DNA of 64,000 nucleotides from NCBI GenBank assembly GCA_963277665.1, contig OY728143.1, positions 235,591,591 through 235,655,590 of the forward strand, given 5' to 3'. Of the stretch, positions 1 to 12,629 are shown one piece after another (the first letter of the stretch is position 1; each line of letters starts with the position of its first letter). This stretch comes from Viscum album (taxonomy: Eukaryota > Streptophyta > Magnoliopsida > Santalales > Viscaceae). The position numbers were made by a program, and so were the translations under genes. The notes beneath the pieces are model-generated. The model was not told the origin of the DNA. It saw only the letters and a program-made list of their open reading frames with translations, and searched no databases.

Positions 1-800
1 GAAGGGGTGCGCCGTGGATGGAGGAGAGAACAACGTGGGGAGAAGAAGAAAAAAGAAAAGAATATAAAGAAAGATGGGGGTGGCGGCTAGGGTTTCCTAG
101 GGGGGAAAAGGTTAAACAAATTAATATAATATAATAATATTAAATATCATAATAACATTAGAAATAACAATATTATTAATAATAATAATTATCAAAATCT
201 TAATAATAGTAACCATATAACAATAATAATAATATATTAGCAATAATAATAATAATATCATAATAATTATAAAGATAATAATAACAATAATAAAAGCATA
301 ACATTAATAATAATAATAATAATAGTAGTATCAATAATAATAATAATAATATAAATAATAATAAAAGTTAACATCTGCCATTTGATTCGTCCGTGCAAGG
401 GGCACCGAACGTTGAAATGGCAAAGCTGCATGGCTTTGCCCATCCCCTACCTGTGCGCCGAGCGGCGCAAGGCCCGCGCGCACGCACCGTTACCCCAACG
501 GGCAACCCAAACCAGGTTCGGCTCATGATACAACCGAATAATTTAAATAATCCGGCAATTAATTTATGAAATAAAAATTTAAAATTGAACGCATACCTCA
601 AAAAAAGTCCGGGCGTGATATTTTGAAATCCCGTTTTCCATATATTTGATTCTCTTTTTTTGGGTACACATGGTTTTCTTGGCTGTGTTGAATAGTTTGG
701 GAAAATAATTCCCTGACCGGGAAAATTCACATTTCATTCAAAAAATTCCATTTTTCACGTGAAAACTCCACAAAAACTATCCCAAACAAACATTAATCAA
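1..800 (-). mobile_element. LTR-like segment (candidate 3' LTR of element Z, cut by window start)
   Basis: Position suggests this is the 3' LTR of the minus-strand gypsy element Z: the chromodomain-like tail of Z ends near 930, and in Tekay elements the LTR follows shortly after. Candidate minus-strand LTR starts are TGTGAATTTTC at 731 or TGTTTGTTTGG near 792; I cannot choose between them. Positions 85-105 carry GGCTAGGGTTTCCTAGGGG, a motif type common in plant LTR and leader sequence. Positions 420-540 are GC-rich with many intact CpGs, unlike the decayed pol beside it, so this may instead be a younger insertion. The 120-aa minus frame at 368-730 is not a recognised protein and probably just reads through LTR sequence. 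The other end lies outside the window. Confidence 0.4.
117..366. repeat. AAT/TAA trinucleotide microsatellite, imperfect
   Basis: About 250 bases made almost wholly of A and T with recurrent AATAAT/TAATAA units, interrupted by single-base changes (ATC, AGC, AAC variants). No coding potential. It separates the G-rich first 116 bases from the CpG-rich stretch at 370-540. Confidence 0.9.
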
Positions 801-3375
801 TAATATATCGAAATAGTACATTAGAAGAAGTCTAAAATATTCAAAAAATATATGTATCTTAAGATATCCACACGTTATTACAAATCATCATTGACATATA
901 CTCCCAAGTTTCTCTAAGATTACGAGTCAAAAATAATTGGCCACTGATACATCATATCTTGATTCTCTCTCAAATGTTTCCTTTAAATCCCACCAATGTT
1001 TCAGGATTATATGAACTATTTTTATGTTCACCCCCCACAATAATTTTTCAATGTTATATTACAAATGTATGAGTTTAATATAATTGGTTCTTCAATATCA
1101 AGGTAAATATCCTTCACATCAATCACATTAAAAGGGTTGGGATGATACTTCCTTGTTTTGAAACATGGAAAACACCATCCATAACACTATATATCGATTG
1201 ATGATCAAATAATTATTCCACCTTCCCAAAAAATTCTAGAACATAAAAATTTCAAATGAACATGGGAACCAACTGGCTCTGCCTCTATATCCCATGGTTA
1301 TGAAATAAATGTGAATCTTGATGGAATACACGATCAACCTCTATATCTTTAGCAGGTCGTCAAATTAAATTATCAGAATAATTAGGTCTACTATGAAAAA
1401 TATCTTTATTACATTGACTAATTTGAACATGATCTAACATTTCATGTATGAGACTAGTTCCTAAAAACTATTACTCAGCTTCCTCCATCCAACATAGACG
1501 AGATACACACATCCTACCATAATGAGCCTCATATGGTTCCAACTGAATCATAGACTAACACATTTTATTATTGTTGAAATCAACCAAATCAGGTAGATTA
1601 TCCCTAGTACTATACTTTCCCTTAACGTAGGCTCTCAACATATCCTTAAATACTTGATTATTATATTTTGAGTATCCATCAATATGTTGGTGGAATGTCA
1701 TAGTCAACAACACATTTTTACTACAGCGCTTCAGCTAGCGCTACCAAATGTGAAAATTAAAAATAATAATTTATAGTCTAAAACAATAGTTTTTGGCACC
1801 CCATGTATATGAAATATCTCCCAAACATATATTTCTTCTAGTTAATACAATGAAAAAGTCTCTAGTATATGCATGAAATTTTCTAACATTGTCAAATGAT
1901 GCACAATAACATTAATAACATCACACTTCTAAGTCATCCTTGGGATACCCATCATAATGTACATGGTAACATCCTCCAACTTCCATTCCAGAATGGGAAA
2001 TAGATATTGTTAAACTACAAGACATTGATGTTTTGTTATCAGGTACTAACATGGGCATCATCATTGCACAAACCCTGCTATCTCATTTTTCATTCATGGA
2101 AACCAAAATGGACTATGTTAGTCATTGGACATGTTTTTCACACATGGATTCATTTACCACATTGAAGCACGAAATTAAATTTTTAGAACCCCCTACACAC
2201 TCATAGTCACAAAAAAAACTTTTATAACATAGATGCTCTCATCTTCATCAATTATACAATCAGAAGGTGACCCACTATACTACAAGTTTTCCTCAAGTCC
2301 AATAGGTATGAATCCTCATTATGCATGTCTATAATCAGATTCAAATGTTTATATTATTCAAAAACGGGTATAAGAGTCATCTACTCTTGACTCTCTTGAA
2401 TGAAAACCTGCATCTATGTATGTAAATTATCAATGTTCTACTCATTACTATACTATTGAACTACAAGAGTATATGCCTTCCTATATAATGTTTTAGCAAC
2501 ATTATTCCCCGTTTTGGATAGTTATGTTATCTCAATATAAAATTACTACATATAATCAACCATCATTAACATCTAAATGTTTAAATAAAATTGAAAAATG
2601 ACATACATTATGCTCTTGTGGTCTGTATACACCATAAAATTTTCTCCCAACAGATAATGTCGCCATCATTTCAAATCATAAACAACTATTTTGAATTCAA
2701 TTTTTTCATAGGTTAATTCTATTTTTGTTACCTCACAACCCGTATTCATATTTAAAAACTCAAACTCCTTGAATCAGCACTAATCCAATCCCTATTATAA
2801 ATGGATCACAATAAAACATATAATCCTAACTTGACTCAATCAGGATCATGATTTCTTCTAATGTTATGTTATTTTTCAATTCCTATAACACATTCAAAAA
2901 AATTTAAAATCATTCAATAATTATTCCCATAATAGTAAAACACATAAGAAGTCTTGTAAATTTGGAAAAGTCTTAAATGATCCTCTAATAATATTTACAA
3001 CACTCCAGAATTATGTAAATGAAAGACATTAATGTGATTCTCCTAGGAAAAATCATCCTGATCTGTCACTTTGTCCACTGACAGACATGTAATCAATATT
3101 ATGTGACCAAAAAATTTCACATTATCCATCCATGACTGACCCATATATATTTTGGTGTATTATTGGTTCTCTCTTAGTGTACTATGAAGGATGATAAGAT
3201 GTTGGTAATGATCATCATGTGTTAGTTTATACACCAATATGTCATCTAAAAACACTACAACAAATAGATCCAGGTAAATATGGATGAATCTACTAATATG
3301 GACTGTAAACACTAATGAGGAGTTCTTCAAACCCAATACAAATATGATGAACTCGTATATGCCATATTTATTTTT
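800..3375 (-). pseudogene. Decayed Ty3/gypsy (Del/Tekay-like) pol, RT palm to chromodomain, element Z
   Basis: Read on the minus strand, 3,375-3,170 gives an open stretch of about 68 codons with KYGIYEF, then YLDLFVVVFLDDILVY, matching the palm of gypsy reverse transcriptase; the catalytic Asp pair (complement of 3,241-3,246) is intact. After frame changes come connection and RNase H pieces (2,700-3,060). Integrase follows at ~1,060-2,110, including KHQC, WKLEDVTM, HGVPKTIVLD and EPYEAHYGRMC, which match the usual order of gypsy integrase. A tail resembling a chromodomain (ILKHWWDLKETFERES) lies at ~930-1,010. Many stops and shifts make it dead. It breaks off upstream of KYGIYEF, so protease, gag and the 5' LTR are missing. 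Lineage is by motif resemblance only. Confidence 0.85.
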
Positions 3376-5522
3376 ACATTCAATTTAAATATTAATTTTT
3401 TTAGATTAAAAATTGAATTTATAATTGATTACCATGAATATTTAAAATAAATTAAATTATTCAATAATTATATATTTAATTAAATAAATGGTTTTATAAA
3501 TATATCTTCCATTCTTATATAATGATAAAAATAACTTTTTGGGAAAATACTATATATTGTAAGTATTAATATTGAAATTATTTTTTTTAAAATATGATGA
3601 AAATACATTAACAGGATTAAATTTAATAATCCAAAAATTAATTCATTTTTATGCCACTTTTATAAGTGATGAAAATTATTTTTCTATATGAGTCCATAAA
3701 GCCTAATAAAATAAATGAATTTTGTAGAATTCAATATTTAAATATTATTTTTATACCAAAATCCATCTTTTTATCCCAAAAATAATTTGTTACGAATATT
3801 ATTTTCCAAATAAATAACATAGTGATTTTAGTTTTTATATAATATAATACTTCATATTACAAATTTAATTACTTGAAATGGAAATATCTTAATATAAAAT
3901 CTCAAACATCATGAATAATGGAGTTTAAAGGGAATGAAGTAGATTTTATGGAGAGGATAATATCAATAAATTAAAGACACTATAATCATTTGGGAAATTA
4001 TTTATTATAAAAATCAATCATCATTAATGAGATTCAATTCAGTACTCATAAAAAAAAATATACATACCATGTTCGATGGATGTTTATGTAATATGATTAA
4101 AATTATCCATCAAATGACTCTAGTTGGATTACTTATTCATTATATGAACATTTTGAGTCATTATCACTTTGGATAAAAGTGATAAATTTTTCAAATGACA
4201 CTGGTACAATAATCAATCTATAGTGAAACATCACATGGACTTTGGAATTCTCCCATATCTACAATTTCTATAAACTATAAATGTTGGTTTATGGATTTCA
4301 CATGGAGAGTTATTTTCCATAAAAAGATTTATCATGTTTTAAAATCCAATGATAATCATCTAAATAATATACAACAACCAAATGTAATAATAAAATCCTA
4401 AATATATCATATCAATATGAAAAATAAGAAGAGATATGTATTACAAAAAACACTTCATAATTGAAAAAATATATTTAAATTTAGAATTGATAAAATAAAT
4501 TGGAAAAAATTAAATATGTGTAAAACTATTTACATGACAACATAATAATTCATATTCAGCTCAATCATATACTTAATATCAACTATATTATTTTAATTTA
4601 ATCTAGAACTCACCTAAAATTTCATGTATATACTCCATATTCATATTAGGTGTCTATGTATTTGGGATGAAAACATATTTATCAGTAAAAAACAACCACA
4701 CATAAAATAAAATGGAAATTTTATGATCATATAAAATAAGTTAAATAATTTACTAATTTAAAACATATCATAATATAAATAAACTAATGTTGTTTGAATG
4801 AATTTTTCATCCCAATAAATCAATATTTATATGGATTTTTAGATGCTCATTAATAATGGAAGTTAATAATATTTCTCATCATGTATAATTATCCTCACCC
4901 ATATCCAAATATGAACTTGGAACACTTATATCAAGGAAAAAAACTCAATTATTTTCCATTGGTGACCCTTCTATCATACCCCTCAAGAAAAAATCTTTGA
5001 AAAATTGAAATTCCACATCTTGTCCCATCATTGTCACATTAATGTGCCCAAATTCATGTTAAATTTTTTATTTTTAAATAAAATAGTTAAATAAATTTCA
5101 AAAAAATCCTTTTCTGTTTTCCATAAATTATTTAAATATGTATTATTTTGGGATGTAATCAATCTTTTATCAAGATAATTTTAGTTTTTTTGATAAATAT
5201 GCACATTAAGGATTTTTTATTAATCCATATGTGTTATAATAATATTTGATGACACTTACATATAATGGGGTGAAATTATAATTCATTCCTTATTATTAAG
5301 AATCTATTGAAGAATTAATCTGTTGAAGGAACATAACGACAATGTTGATAAAACAAATGATAGGTCTATTCTATGTCATCCATTATGATTAATTGCGTAT
5401 GAGTATTTTTTATTTTAATTTCAGGGGTGATCACACTATAGATGAATGATCATGATATTTTCTAGAGTTATATCTAGTGTGATTTCATTTTAATTTTGTT
5501 GTTTTTTATTAACATAGAATGG
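3376..5522. other. AT-rich spacer, nothing recognised
   Basis: Very AT-rich sequence between the broken end of element Z and the 5' LTR of element A. I see no open frame of note, no transposon ends and no structured RNA. It may be older, unrecognisable transposon DNA. Confidence 0.6.
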
Positions 5523-7907
5523 TGTTATGACCTCGGGTGTTTTTGGTGGATTTTAAGAAATATTGGAGGAAAAGGGGATGTGCATGGTTGGAGCACTATT
5601 AGAGAAAAACTGTGCGACCAACCCATGTAAATTGTTCATGAACTTGGAAAGAGGATTCATATAGTTGGTGAATAGTTATGCTAACCGTGTGAGGTATCCA
5701 TGCAAGGCCCCCCATTAAGCAATTAATAATGCATGATTAACATATATTTTTTCTAACCATTGGACTAAACAATGTTCCGTATAGTAGTGATATCATTAAA
5801 TTGTGGATCTCACATGTTTTTACCTTTTAGTTTTCTATTTCTTCAAAAATTTATCCACAACAAGTGGTTTTACATTTTAAAGAGTGAGTTAAGGATCCCT
5901 CACTTACTCAAAGAGATTCCAAGGAAATATATACTTTATTATTTGATATTTAATTCCCAAATCAAAGATCCTCTCTTTGCTAGGTTATTAAATATCATCC
6001 CAATTTTTTTTATGTAAATTATCCTCTCATTCATTCATAAATTTGTAGAGGGTAACCTCTATTTTCATAGATCAAAACCTATGTGGTTATATGTAGATAT
6101 ATTATTGGAGGTCTAGATCTATTTTGATTATATCTTGATATTATGATTATGATTTAGGTATTTAGATCTGGAACTCATATCTCTATTGTTGTGATGCTCA
6201 GATTTTAGGAATTTTTATTGCAAAAATGTAGATCGAAGTATCTAGGAAGGTGGTATAAAATCAAATCCCTATAGTCTCAAAATTTGAATATATATTGAAA
6301 CTTGTTTAATTTATAGTTTTTGTTAGAAATTGATTTATTTAAATTGGGATAATTAGATTAACCAATTGATTTATCGATTCGTTGTTGAAATAATTGGTTA
6401 ATTGTGAAATTAATCCTATCGATAAGGGGATGCACTATAAGATAATTAATTTGGGGTAATTGATTGTTAGAGATTGGGGATTTAATCTAGCTTATTAATC
6501 AAGGGATTAATTATGATATTTTTTTTTTGATAAATTGAAATAATTTATTATTGATTACTTATGTTCCATTGTTAAAAGGATATACATAATTAGTCATATG
6601 ATTAATTATTGAATGATTAGATTTATTATTTGATAAATAATTTTGGACAAATAAATATGGAAAATGAATAGGGATATTGATTAACTAAGCGATGAATTAA
6701 TTAATGGGATTTATGATCATAGTTAATTGTTAAGTTAATAAATAGATTAGATGACTTTAATTAATTTTTTGATTAGAAATGGAATTGATGTAGATAATTA
6801 ATTATAAATTAATTTTGAGTGAATGTATGGAAACATTGAAAATATAAATTGAGTAGTATACATGATAAAATATTCATTTTAGTTATTATTAAATATAATG
6901 GTAACATGATCATTCATAATTTTTAAGAATGCTTGGCAACATGGCCATCTTACTTATGATTAAAATGACTGAAAAAATGGTCATACAATCCAGAAGTAAT
7001 CATTGTAATATGGCCATCTTACGTATGTGATATATATTGGTAATTTTGAAAATGATGAAATTAAATGTCAAATAATTGAATGGAAATAATGTAACTACGA
7101 GTTATGGCCTCACATGAGAATAATTTAATCACCGGCATCAGTAGAATCAGGTTCTAAGATATCATAGCACATTGAATAGATTTAGATTTTGAAAGAAGTG
7201 TATATTAACATATAATATTAGCTGGAGAATTCATCGAACACTGGAATTAGACCAATCTAGTATTAATGTATGAGTCTTCTTAAGAACCATGGATTAAAGA
7301 TAGTTAGGTAAAAATAAATGATAATGTAATAAAAGATTATTTTTTAACATCACTTATTTCTTTTAAAGATACATACACTAACTTTTTACTAGAATTGTTT
7401 TGGACACCATTAGTGGTGGCCTACTATGTTTTACTCACACAATACTCAGGCTACTATATGAACAACTGAATAGATTATAATTTTCTAGGATATTATATGG
7501 GGAAGGGACCTAAGAAGGATTAATGATTTGGAATTGATCTCATTTGAGGAGAACATACAAGATTCTGAACCCTGTTAGAGAGTCGTAGTGTCTTTTCTCT
7601 CAGTTTCATTATAGAAAAATGGAACTTATACAGGAATATCTTGTTATTTTATTTTAGTTTAATTTTTTATTTCCTCTTTGGTTTTCTTGTGACAATTGTA
7701 TTCTTATTGGTATATATGATTTTGTGTTTGTTTATTTGTTTCCCATTGTGTTTTACTCTAATAAATTTGGTTATAGTCTCCCCATGATTGACTTACTAGA
7801 CCTTCACTTCTAGTTTGTAGCCTCTAGCATATGGGGAGGCGTTCTTGATGTCACATAGCATACCGTCTTGGGGTACTGTCACATGGTTCCAAGGTTGGGA
7901 CATTATA
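5523..7907 (+). repeat. 5' LTR of element A (~2.4 kb)
   Basis: Starts TGTTATGACCTCGGGTG and aligns through most of its length with 12,630-14,996. Clear shared stretches include AGAGAAAA(C/T)TGT(G/A)CGAC near 5,601/12,699, the CAAAGATCCTCTC/CGAAGATCCACTC stretch near 5,961/13,056, and the CATGGTTCCAAGGTTGGGA/CATGGTTCCTAGGATGGGA end. The ORF at 5,772-6,017 lies inside it and is not a gene. The last bases (CATTATA) meet the primer site directly. Confidence 0.85.
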
Positions 7908-7910
7908 ATG

Positions 7911-7922
7911 TTGTATTAGAGC
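7911..7922 (+). other. Primer-binding site, tRNA-iMet type, element A
   Basis: TTGTATTAGAGC sits three bases after the 5' LTR. The usual plant gypsy site complementary to initiator-Met tRNA is TGGTATCAGAGC; this copy differs at two positions, one of them a C-to-T change. Confidence 0.75.
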
Positions 7923-8650
7923 TCTGGTTTTAATTCGTCTTATTTTTTCTTCTTTTTTGTGGAAGGTAGAATTAGTCTAAGAAGAGTCAGGGCTTGGTAA
8001 TGAGCTCATCCATAGTAGTTAAAAACTCATGTTGGGGGGGATTTCATGTACATTGGGTGGTGTTTTTTTCATATTTCATTTTACAATTGTATATAATTTA
8101 ACATTGGGTGACACACTAGTGCAGTGAAGTGATTATTATTTCGAAAAAATGGGTGAATATTTATTTGTTTTCAGAAATTGAAAGTTAATCGAGTATTCAT
8201 GTTTTATTCTAGACTCACAGAAAAATATTGTTATATCCATCATCTATGGAAAATAGGGGAAAATGAGTTATGGATTTCTTGTTGAATGAGAACTATTTTC
8301 CTAATGTTGAAATTAATAATAAAATTGTGTTTATAATGAATTGATTAGGATTTTAAAATTATTCAAATTGATAATAATTGGGTGTCTAAATCAGAACATT
8401 ATTATGAATAGGTGTGTTACCCTGGTTAATGAAAACCTATGTTTAGAAAGGTTAATGGTAGTTGTAGAACGTCATTTTAGACCATGTGGAATGGCGGGGG
8501 AAAATACTTTTTGTGATTATTACTCTTTCATAGATGTATAATGTTTCTTATGAGACCTAAGATGTGTGTTTGTGAATTTTAGTGATAATATTCCATGATA
8601 ATTATTGAGGGGAGAATAGAGGGAATTTCCAAGGAATGATTTTCCCGATT
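7923..8650 (+). other. Untranslated leader of element A
   Basis: Lies between the primer site and the first gag-like sequence. AT-rich, with a G7 run at 8,034-8,040. The short frame at 8,341-8,541 resembles nothing I know. No structured element was recognised. Confidence 0.5.
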
Positions 8651-9500
8651 TGAAATAGGTGGCGCAAATATTTCCAGCAGATGATGAAGGGGGTCAGTTA
8701 ATTGATAACATCCCTCTATTTTTAAAATTCATGGAAAGATACCCTGGAAGATATGTGAACATTATGTTTGAGTTGGCAAGGGAGTTTCAATTGCAGCACC
8801 ATATGACTTTTACTAGAGAGGGTGGACATGAGGGAGTGGAATTTTTTGTTGTTTCTATAGAGACAATACATATACATTTAGTGTCCCCGACTGAGAGAGG
8901 GTCATGGTGGCTACTTATATGCTAGGAGGATCAGCGAAACACTAGTGCTACATTCAAGCACGAACTGAAAAAACTAATGTTATGTTATCGAAGGACATGT
9001 TTGAGAGGGTCCGTGAGTAATTTAATCTATATACATTGTGAAAAAACAATTCAGTTATGTTCATTCATTTAACAATGGGTAGGATATCCGTGATGGACTA
9101 TAAGGGATTCTACAAATATTTGGAGAAATTTCATCGTTGTCAGCAAGATATGAGGCTACTACACTGAATAATTTTCGAGATAGATTTATGTGTTAGATTA
9201 ACTGCCATGTGAATATCTTCATGATGAATATTTTTGGAGAATTAGTAGATTATAAACTCATAATAGAAAGTTACTTGAGGTTGGATTCTAGTTCTCGACA
9301 TTTAGTTGGTATTGGGCGATTGGGATGTTAGACTCCCAAGAGGAGGAAGCACCACTATAATAAAACATCCAAGGTAGTGGACATCAAAGTATGAAGATAG
9401 AAGGTTTGGTTGGATATGACCTTACTTGGGTGGTCTATCATAAATGTGGTAGGATAGGACACTATCATCGACATTGTTCCCAACCACCAAGAGAGTGCTG
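8650..9500 (+). pseudogene. Decayed gag with zinc knuckle, element A
   Basis: The 88-aa frame at 8,659-8,925 ends in PTERGSWW, like the SP..GSWW segment of Tekay-type gag. Further stop-broken sequence (GRISVMDYKGFYKYLEKFH) matches the part of gag that follows. At 9,436-9,477 a zinc knuckle reads YHKCGRIGHYHRHC: the second Cys, the His and the last Cys of the CCHC set are present, but the first Cys is Tyr (TAT, one change from TGT). It is followed by SQPPREC, typical for this family. Gag would form the virus-like particle; this copy is dead. Confidence 0.8.
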
Positions 9501-9739
9501 ATCTTGTAAAAGGATATGAAATCTATTGAAGATATACAAGTCATTGAGATAGACTAATACTAATGGAACTGATTTTTAGAGTATAGTATGGGAAGAGGAT
9601 ATTCTACACCATAACAGGAAAGAAGAAAGAGTTCTACTGGATGTGGAAGTATAAGTAGTGGAAATGGTATTTATGGTCATGATTCCCTGCATCAGAAATG
9701 AGGTTCTATTCATGGGATTCCAACATCATCACAAGGTAA

Positions 9740-12460
9740 GGGCCATCACAATTAAGGGTAGTACACCCTACATTGGTGGATAGAGAGGTTGTACCATCAA
9801 CAGTGATAGGTAATATTCTAGTATCTTATACTTTAACTACTACCTTCTAACATTCTGTTTCCTATCAATACTTTATCTCTGGAAAAATTATTTATGGTTT
9901 GGTCTTAACAGTGGTGTTTGTGTGCTGGGTAATGACTATAGATACACAGTTGGGAGTGATTTCTAGAGTTTTATATTTATTAACGGGATGTTCAATAGAG
10001 ATGAAGGTGTCATTAGTTGTGAGTTTGAACTTCTGATATACCAAGGAATCCATTCAATAGTTGGTATGATCTTTATGGGTTTTTGGTAATAACATATGGG
10101 TTGATAAATTCACAGCAATGTGTATGGACTTGATGAATAGTATCTTTCGTCAGTTTCAAGAAATTTTTTTGGTATAATTTGTAGAAGACATCTTTGTGTA
10201 CTCTGTGACTAATGATATTCATGCCCAAAATTTTGACTTCATCTTGAGTATGCTGAGAAATCATCGATTATACACAATATATCTAAGTCTTAGTTTTTGA
10301 TTGACTGGGTACACTTATTGGGTCACAATATCTCGAAAGATAGTGTTTCGGTGGACCTGCAGATTTTTTAGGTTGTAGTTTCTTATGAGCTACCAAATTA
10401 ATAGATATCCAAAGATTCCTACGGTTAACTGGATATTATCAGTGGTACATTGAATACATTTACCATTTTTAAGTTCCAAATTCGAGCATGTCCAATAAAG
10501 TGGAAATGATTTATTGGTCGAAGGCATGTGATGAATCCTTCTAGAAGTCGATAAGAATTTAACATCATAACCAATTTTGATCCTAGATGTGTCATGTAGG
10601 GAATATACATATTATTGGGACACTTTTAGAATAATACTTTGATCTATGATATTTCATGGAGATCGAGTTGTGGTGTATAGGTATTGGCTGTTGAGGCATC
10701 ATGAATGAAATTACGCTAAGGATGAACTCATGTTAAAATTAGTGGGTTATGCTCTTACGTTTGGAAACACCAGTTTTTTTATAAATGATTATAGTTTATA
10801 CATATCACATGTGCCTGAGGTTTATATTTTTTCATCATTATATGAATATTTGGATGTAGAGATGGGTTGATCATATTAATTCTTTCGATTTTGAATGAGA
10901 ATAAAGGATTGGGAAAGGAAACTGTTTGGCTAACTCCCTCAGAAGGAAAACTAAGAACCAGATGGCTTTGGAGTCGAGTGCAGAGTAGAGGATGTTGAAA
11001 TTCTTATCTAAAATGCATAATGTGGTTCATGAGTGTTAAGAGAAGATGACATTGGTTTTAATTATAGTGGAGTCTACACATTTGATATGGATTAGGGATA
11101 GAGAATTTGAGTATATTAAATGAATATTTTTTAGGGAAATAATTGATGTTTGGGATATATATTCAGATTGGTTGGTAGATGATGATGAGATCATCTATGT
11201 GAGGAATCAAGTTATTGTACATACATTTATGAGAGTAAAACACATGTGGGAATTTCATGCCCAAATTGGGTAGTGCATCCATGAGATACCAAAATGTACA
11301 ATAAAATATGAAGACGGTTTTGGAGGCCTGTCATGAAGAAGGATAATGAAGGGGTTTTCACAATATGATTCCCATGTTATAAGGTGAAGGAGGAGAATTA
11401 ATGACTAAGAGGTTTACTGCAGTCATTTCCCATCATTTAATGGAAAGTGATTGACATGACCATGGATTTTATTATGGTTCCTCTGAATATTATTAGAAGG
11501 TGTGTAACTATTTGGGTCTTTGTGGATTGACTAACAATGGTATCTCATTTCTTATATATAAAAAATCCATTATATTACAACATTTGGAAGAATTATAAGT
11601 TCGATAGATACTCCTTCTACATAGAGTGCCACAAAATATTGTATCAAACCCTGATTCATGTTTTACTTCACAAATCATGAAAGGAATACATCAAGCACTT
11701 GGGACACTGAATTTAACGAGTATGACTTTCCACCCATAGTCAGATGGGTAGTCAACGCCTAATATACAGGGGGTTATGGATATGTTGCAGGAATGTGTGA
11801 TTGAATTTTGTGGGTCTTGGTAGAAGAGCATGGTTTAGTGTAGTTCACCTATTAAAATAATTATCATTAAACTATATATATGACACCAAAAATGGATATT
11901 CATGTTGGACCTTGCAGAACACCACTATGTTGGTTGGTTGTTAGTGATTCAAAGTTGTAGGGATCGAGTCTTATAGAGAAGACATAAAAGAATGTAAAGT
12001 TTATTCGGAAATGTTTTTCTTTGACATAAAGTAGATAGATGTTGTATACATAGATACTGAGATGAAACCTATTGTTTATAATTCATGATCGTGTATTCCT
12101 TCGGGTGTTTCCAAGGTTGGGTCACCGCAGGATATAGAGGCATTACATGTTGGCACCAATGGTTTTTAGAAACTGGTACTATTGTGGACGGATTTATTGT
12201 CCCACATAGATACAACAATATGCGTGATTTTCCATGTATCACAAATTCAGTAGTGTCACCCTTTCCATTCTCATGTGATTGATGTTTTTGAGGATTACAT
12301 CGAAAGAGATGCGTCCTTTGAGGAGAATCTGAAACATGTGTTGGATCGCACTGACAAAGTTTTTCATTTAATGAATGTGTTGATAATGGATGTGTTATAG
12401 AAATAAGGACATGTAAAAGTGGAAATGTGGAAAATATGAAAAAAAATATATGGGATCAAT
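9740..12460 (+). pseudogene. Decayed pol (protease remnant, RT, RNase H, integrase, chromodomain-like tail), element A
   Basis: A protease-like start lies at 9,775-9,830 without a visible active-site triad. RT begins abruptly with DIPRNPF and YGFLVITYGLINS (10,044-10,122) and continues with CMDLMNSIFRQF and FVEDIFVYS; the first catalytic Asp has become Glu (10,184-10,186). VHLLGHNISKDSVSVD follows at ~10,305-10,360, then RNase H pieces to ~10,990. Integrase covers ~11,040-12,290 (HQALGTLNLTSMTFHP, MDMLQECVIEF, VFHVSQ). The tail NLKHVLDRTDKVFHLMNV at ~12,325-12,380 matches the LDR..VLRNK strand that opens the chromodomain-like region. The short spacing between protease and RT shows that several hundred bases are deleted. 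Stops occur throughout. Confidence 0.85.
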
Positions 12461-12629
12461 GGACCATTATTTTTGGATAAGAACCATATATTAGATAGGA
12501 AGTGCAGCTCAAGGATGATTTTCTATACTATCAGGAAATGGTAAGATCATGACCTTTTCTAGAGTTATGTTGGTCAAGATTTATGGTAATTTTTGTTTTA
12601 TTTAAGTTCCATTATTTGGATTTATGATA

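Noticed and set aside
8341..8541. 66-aa frame ahead of gag in element A
   Set aside because: Lies in the leader and matches no part of gag.
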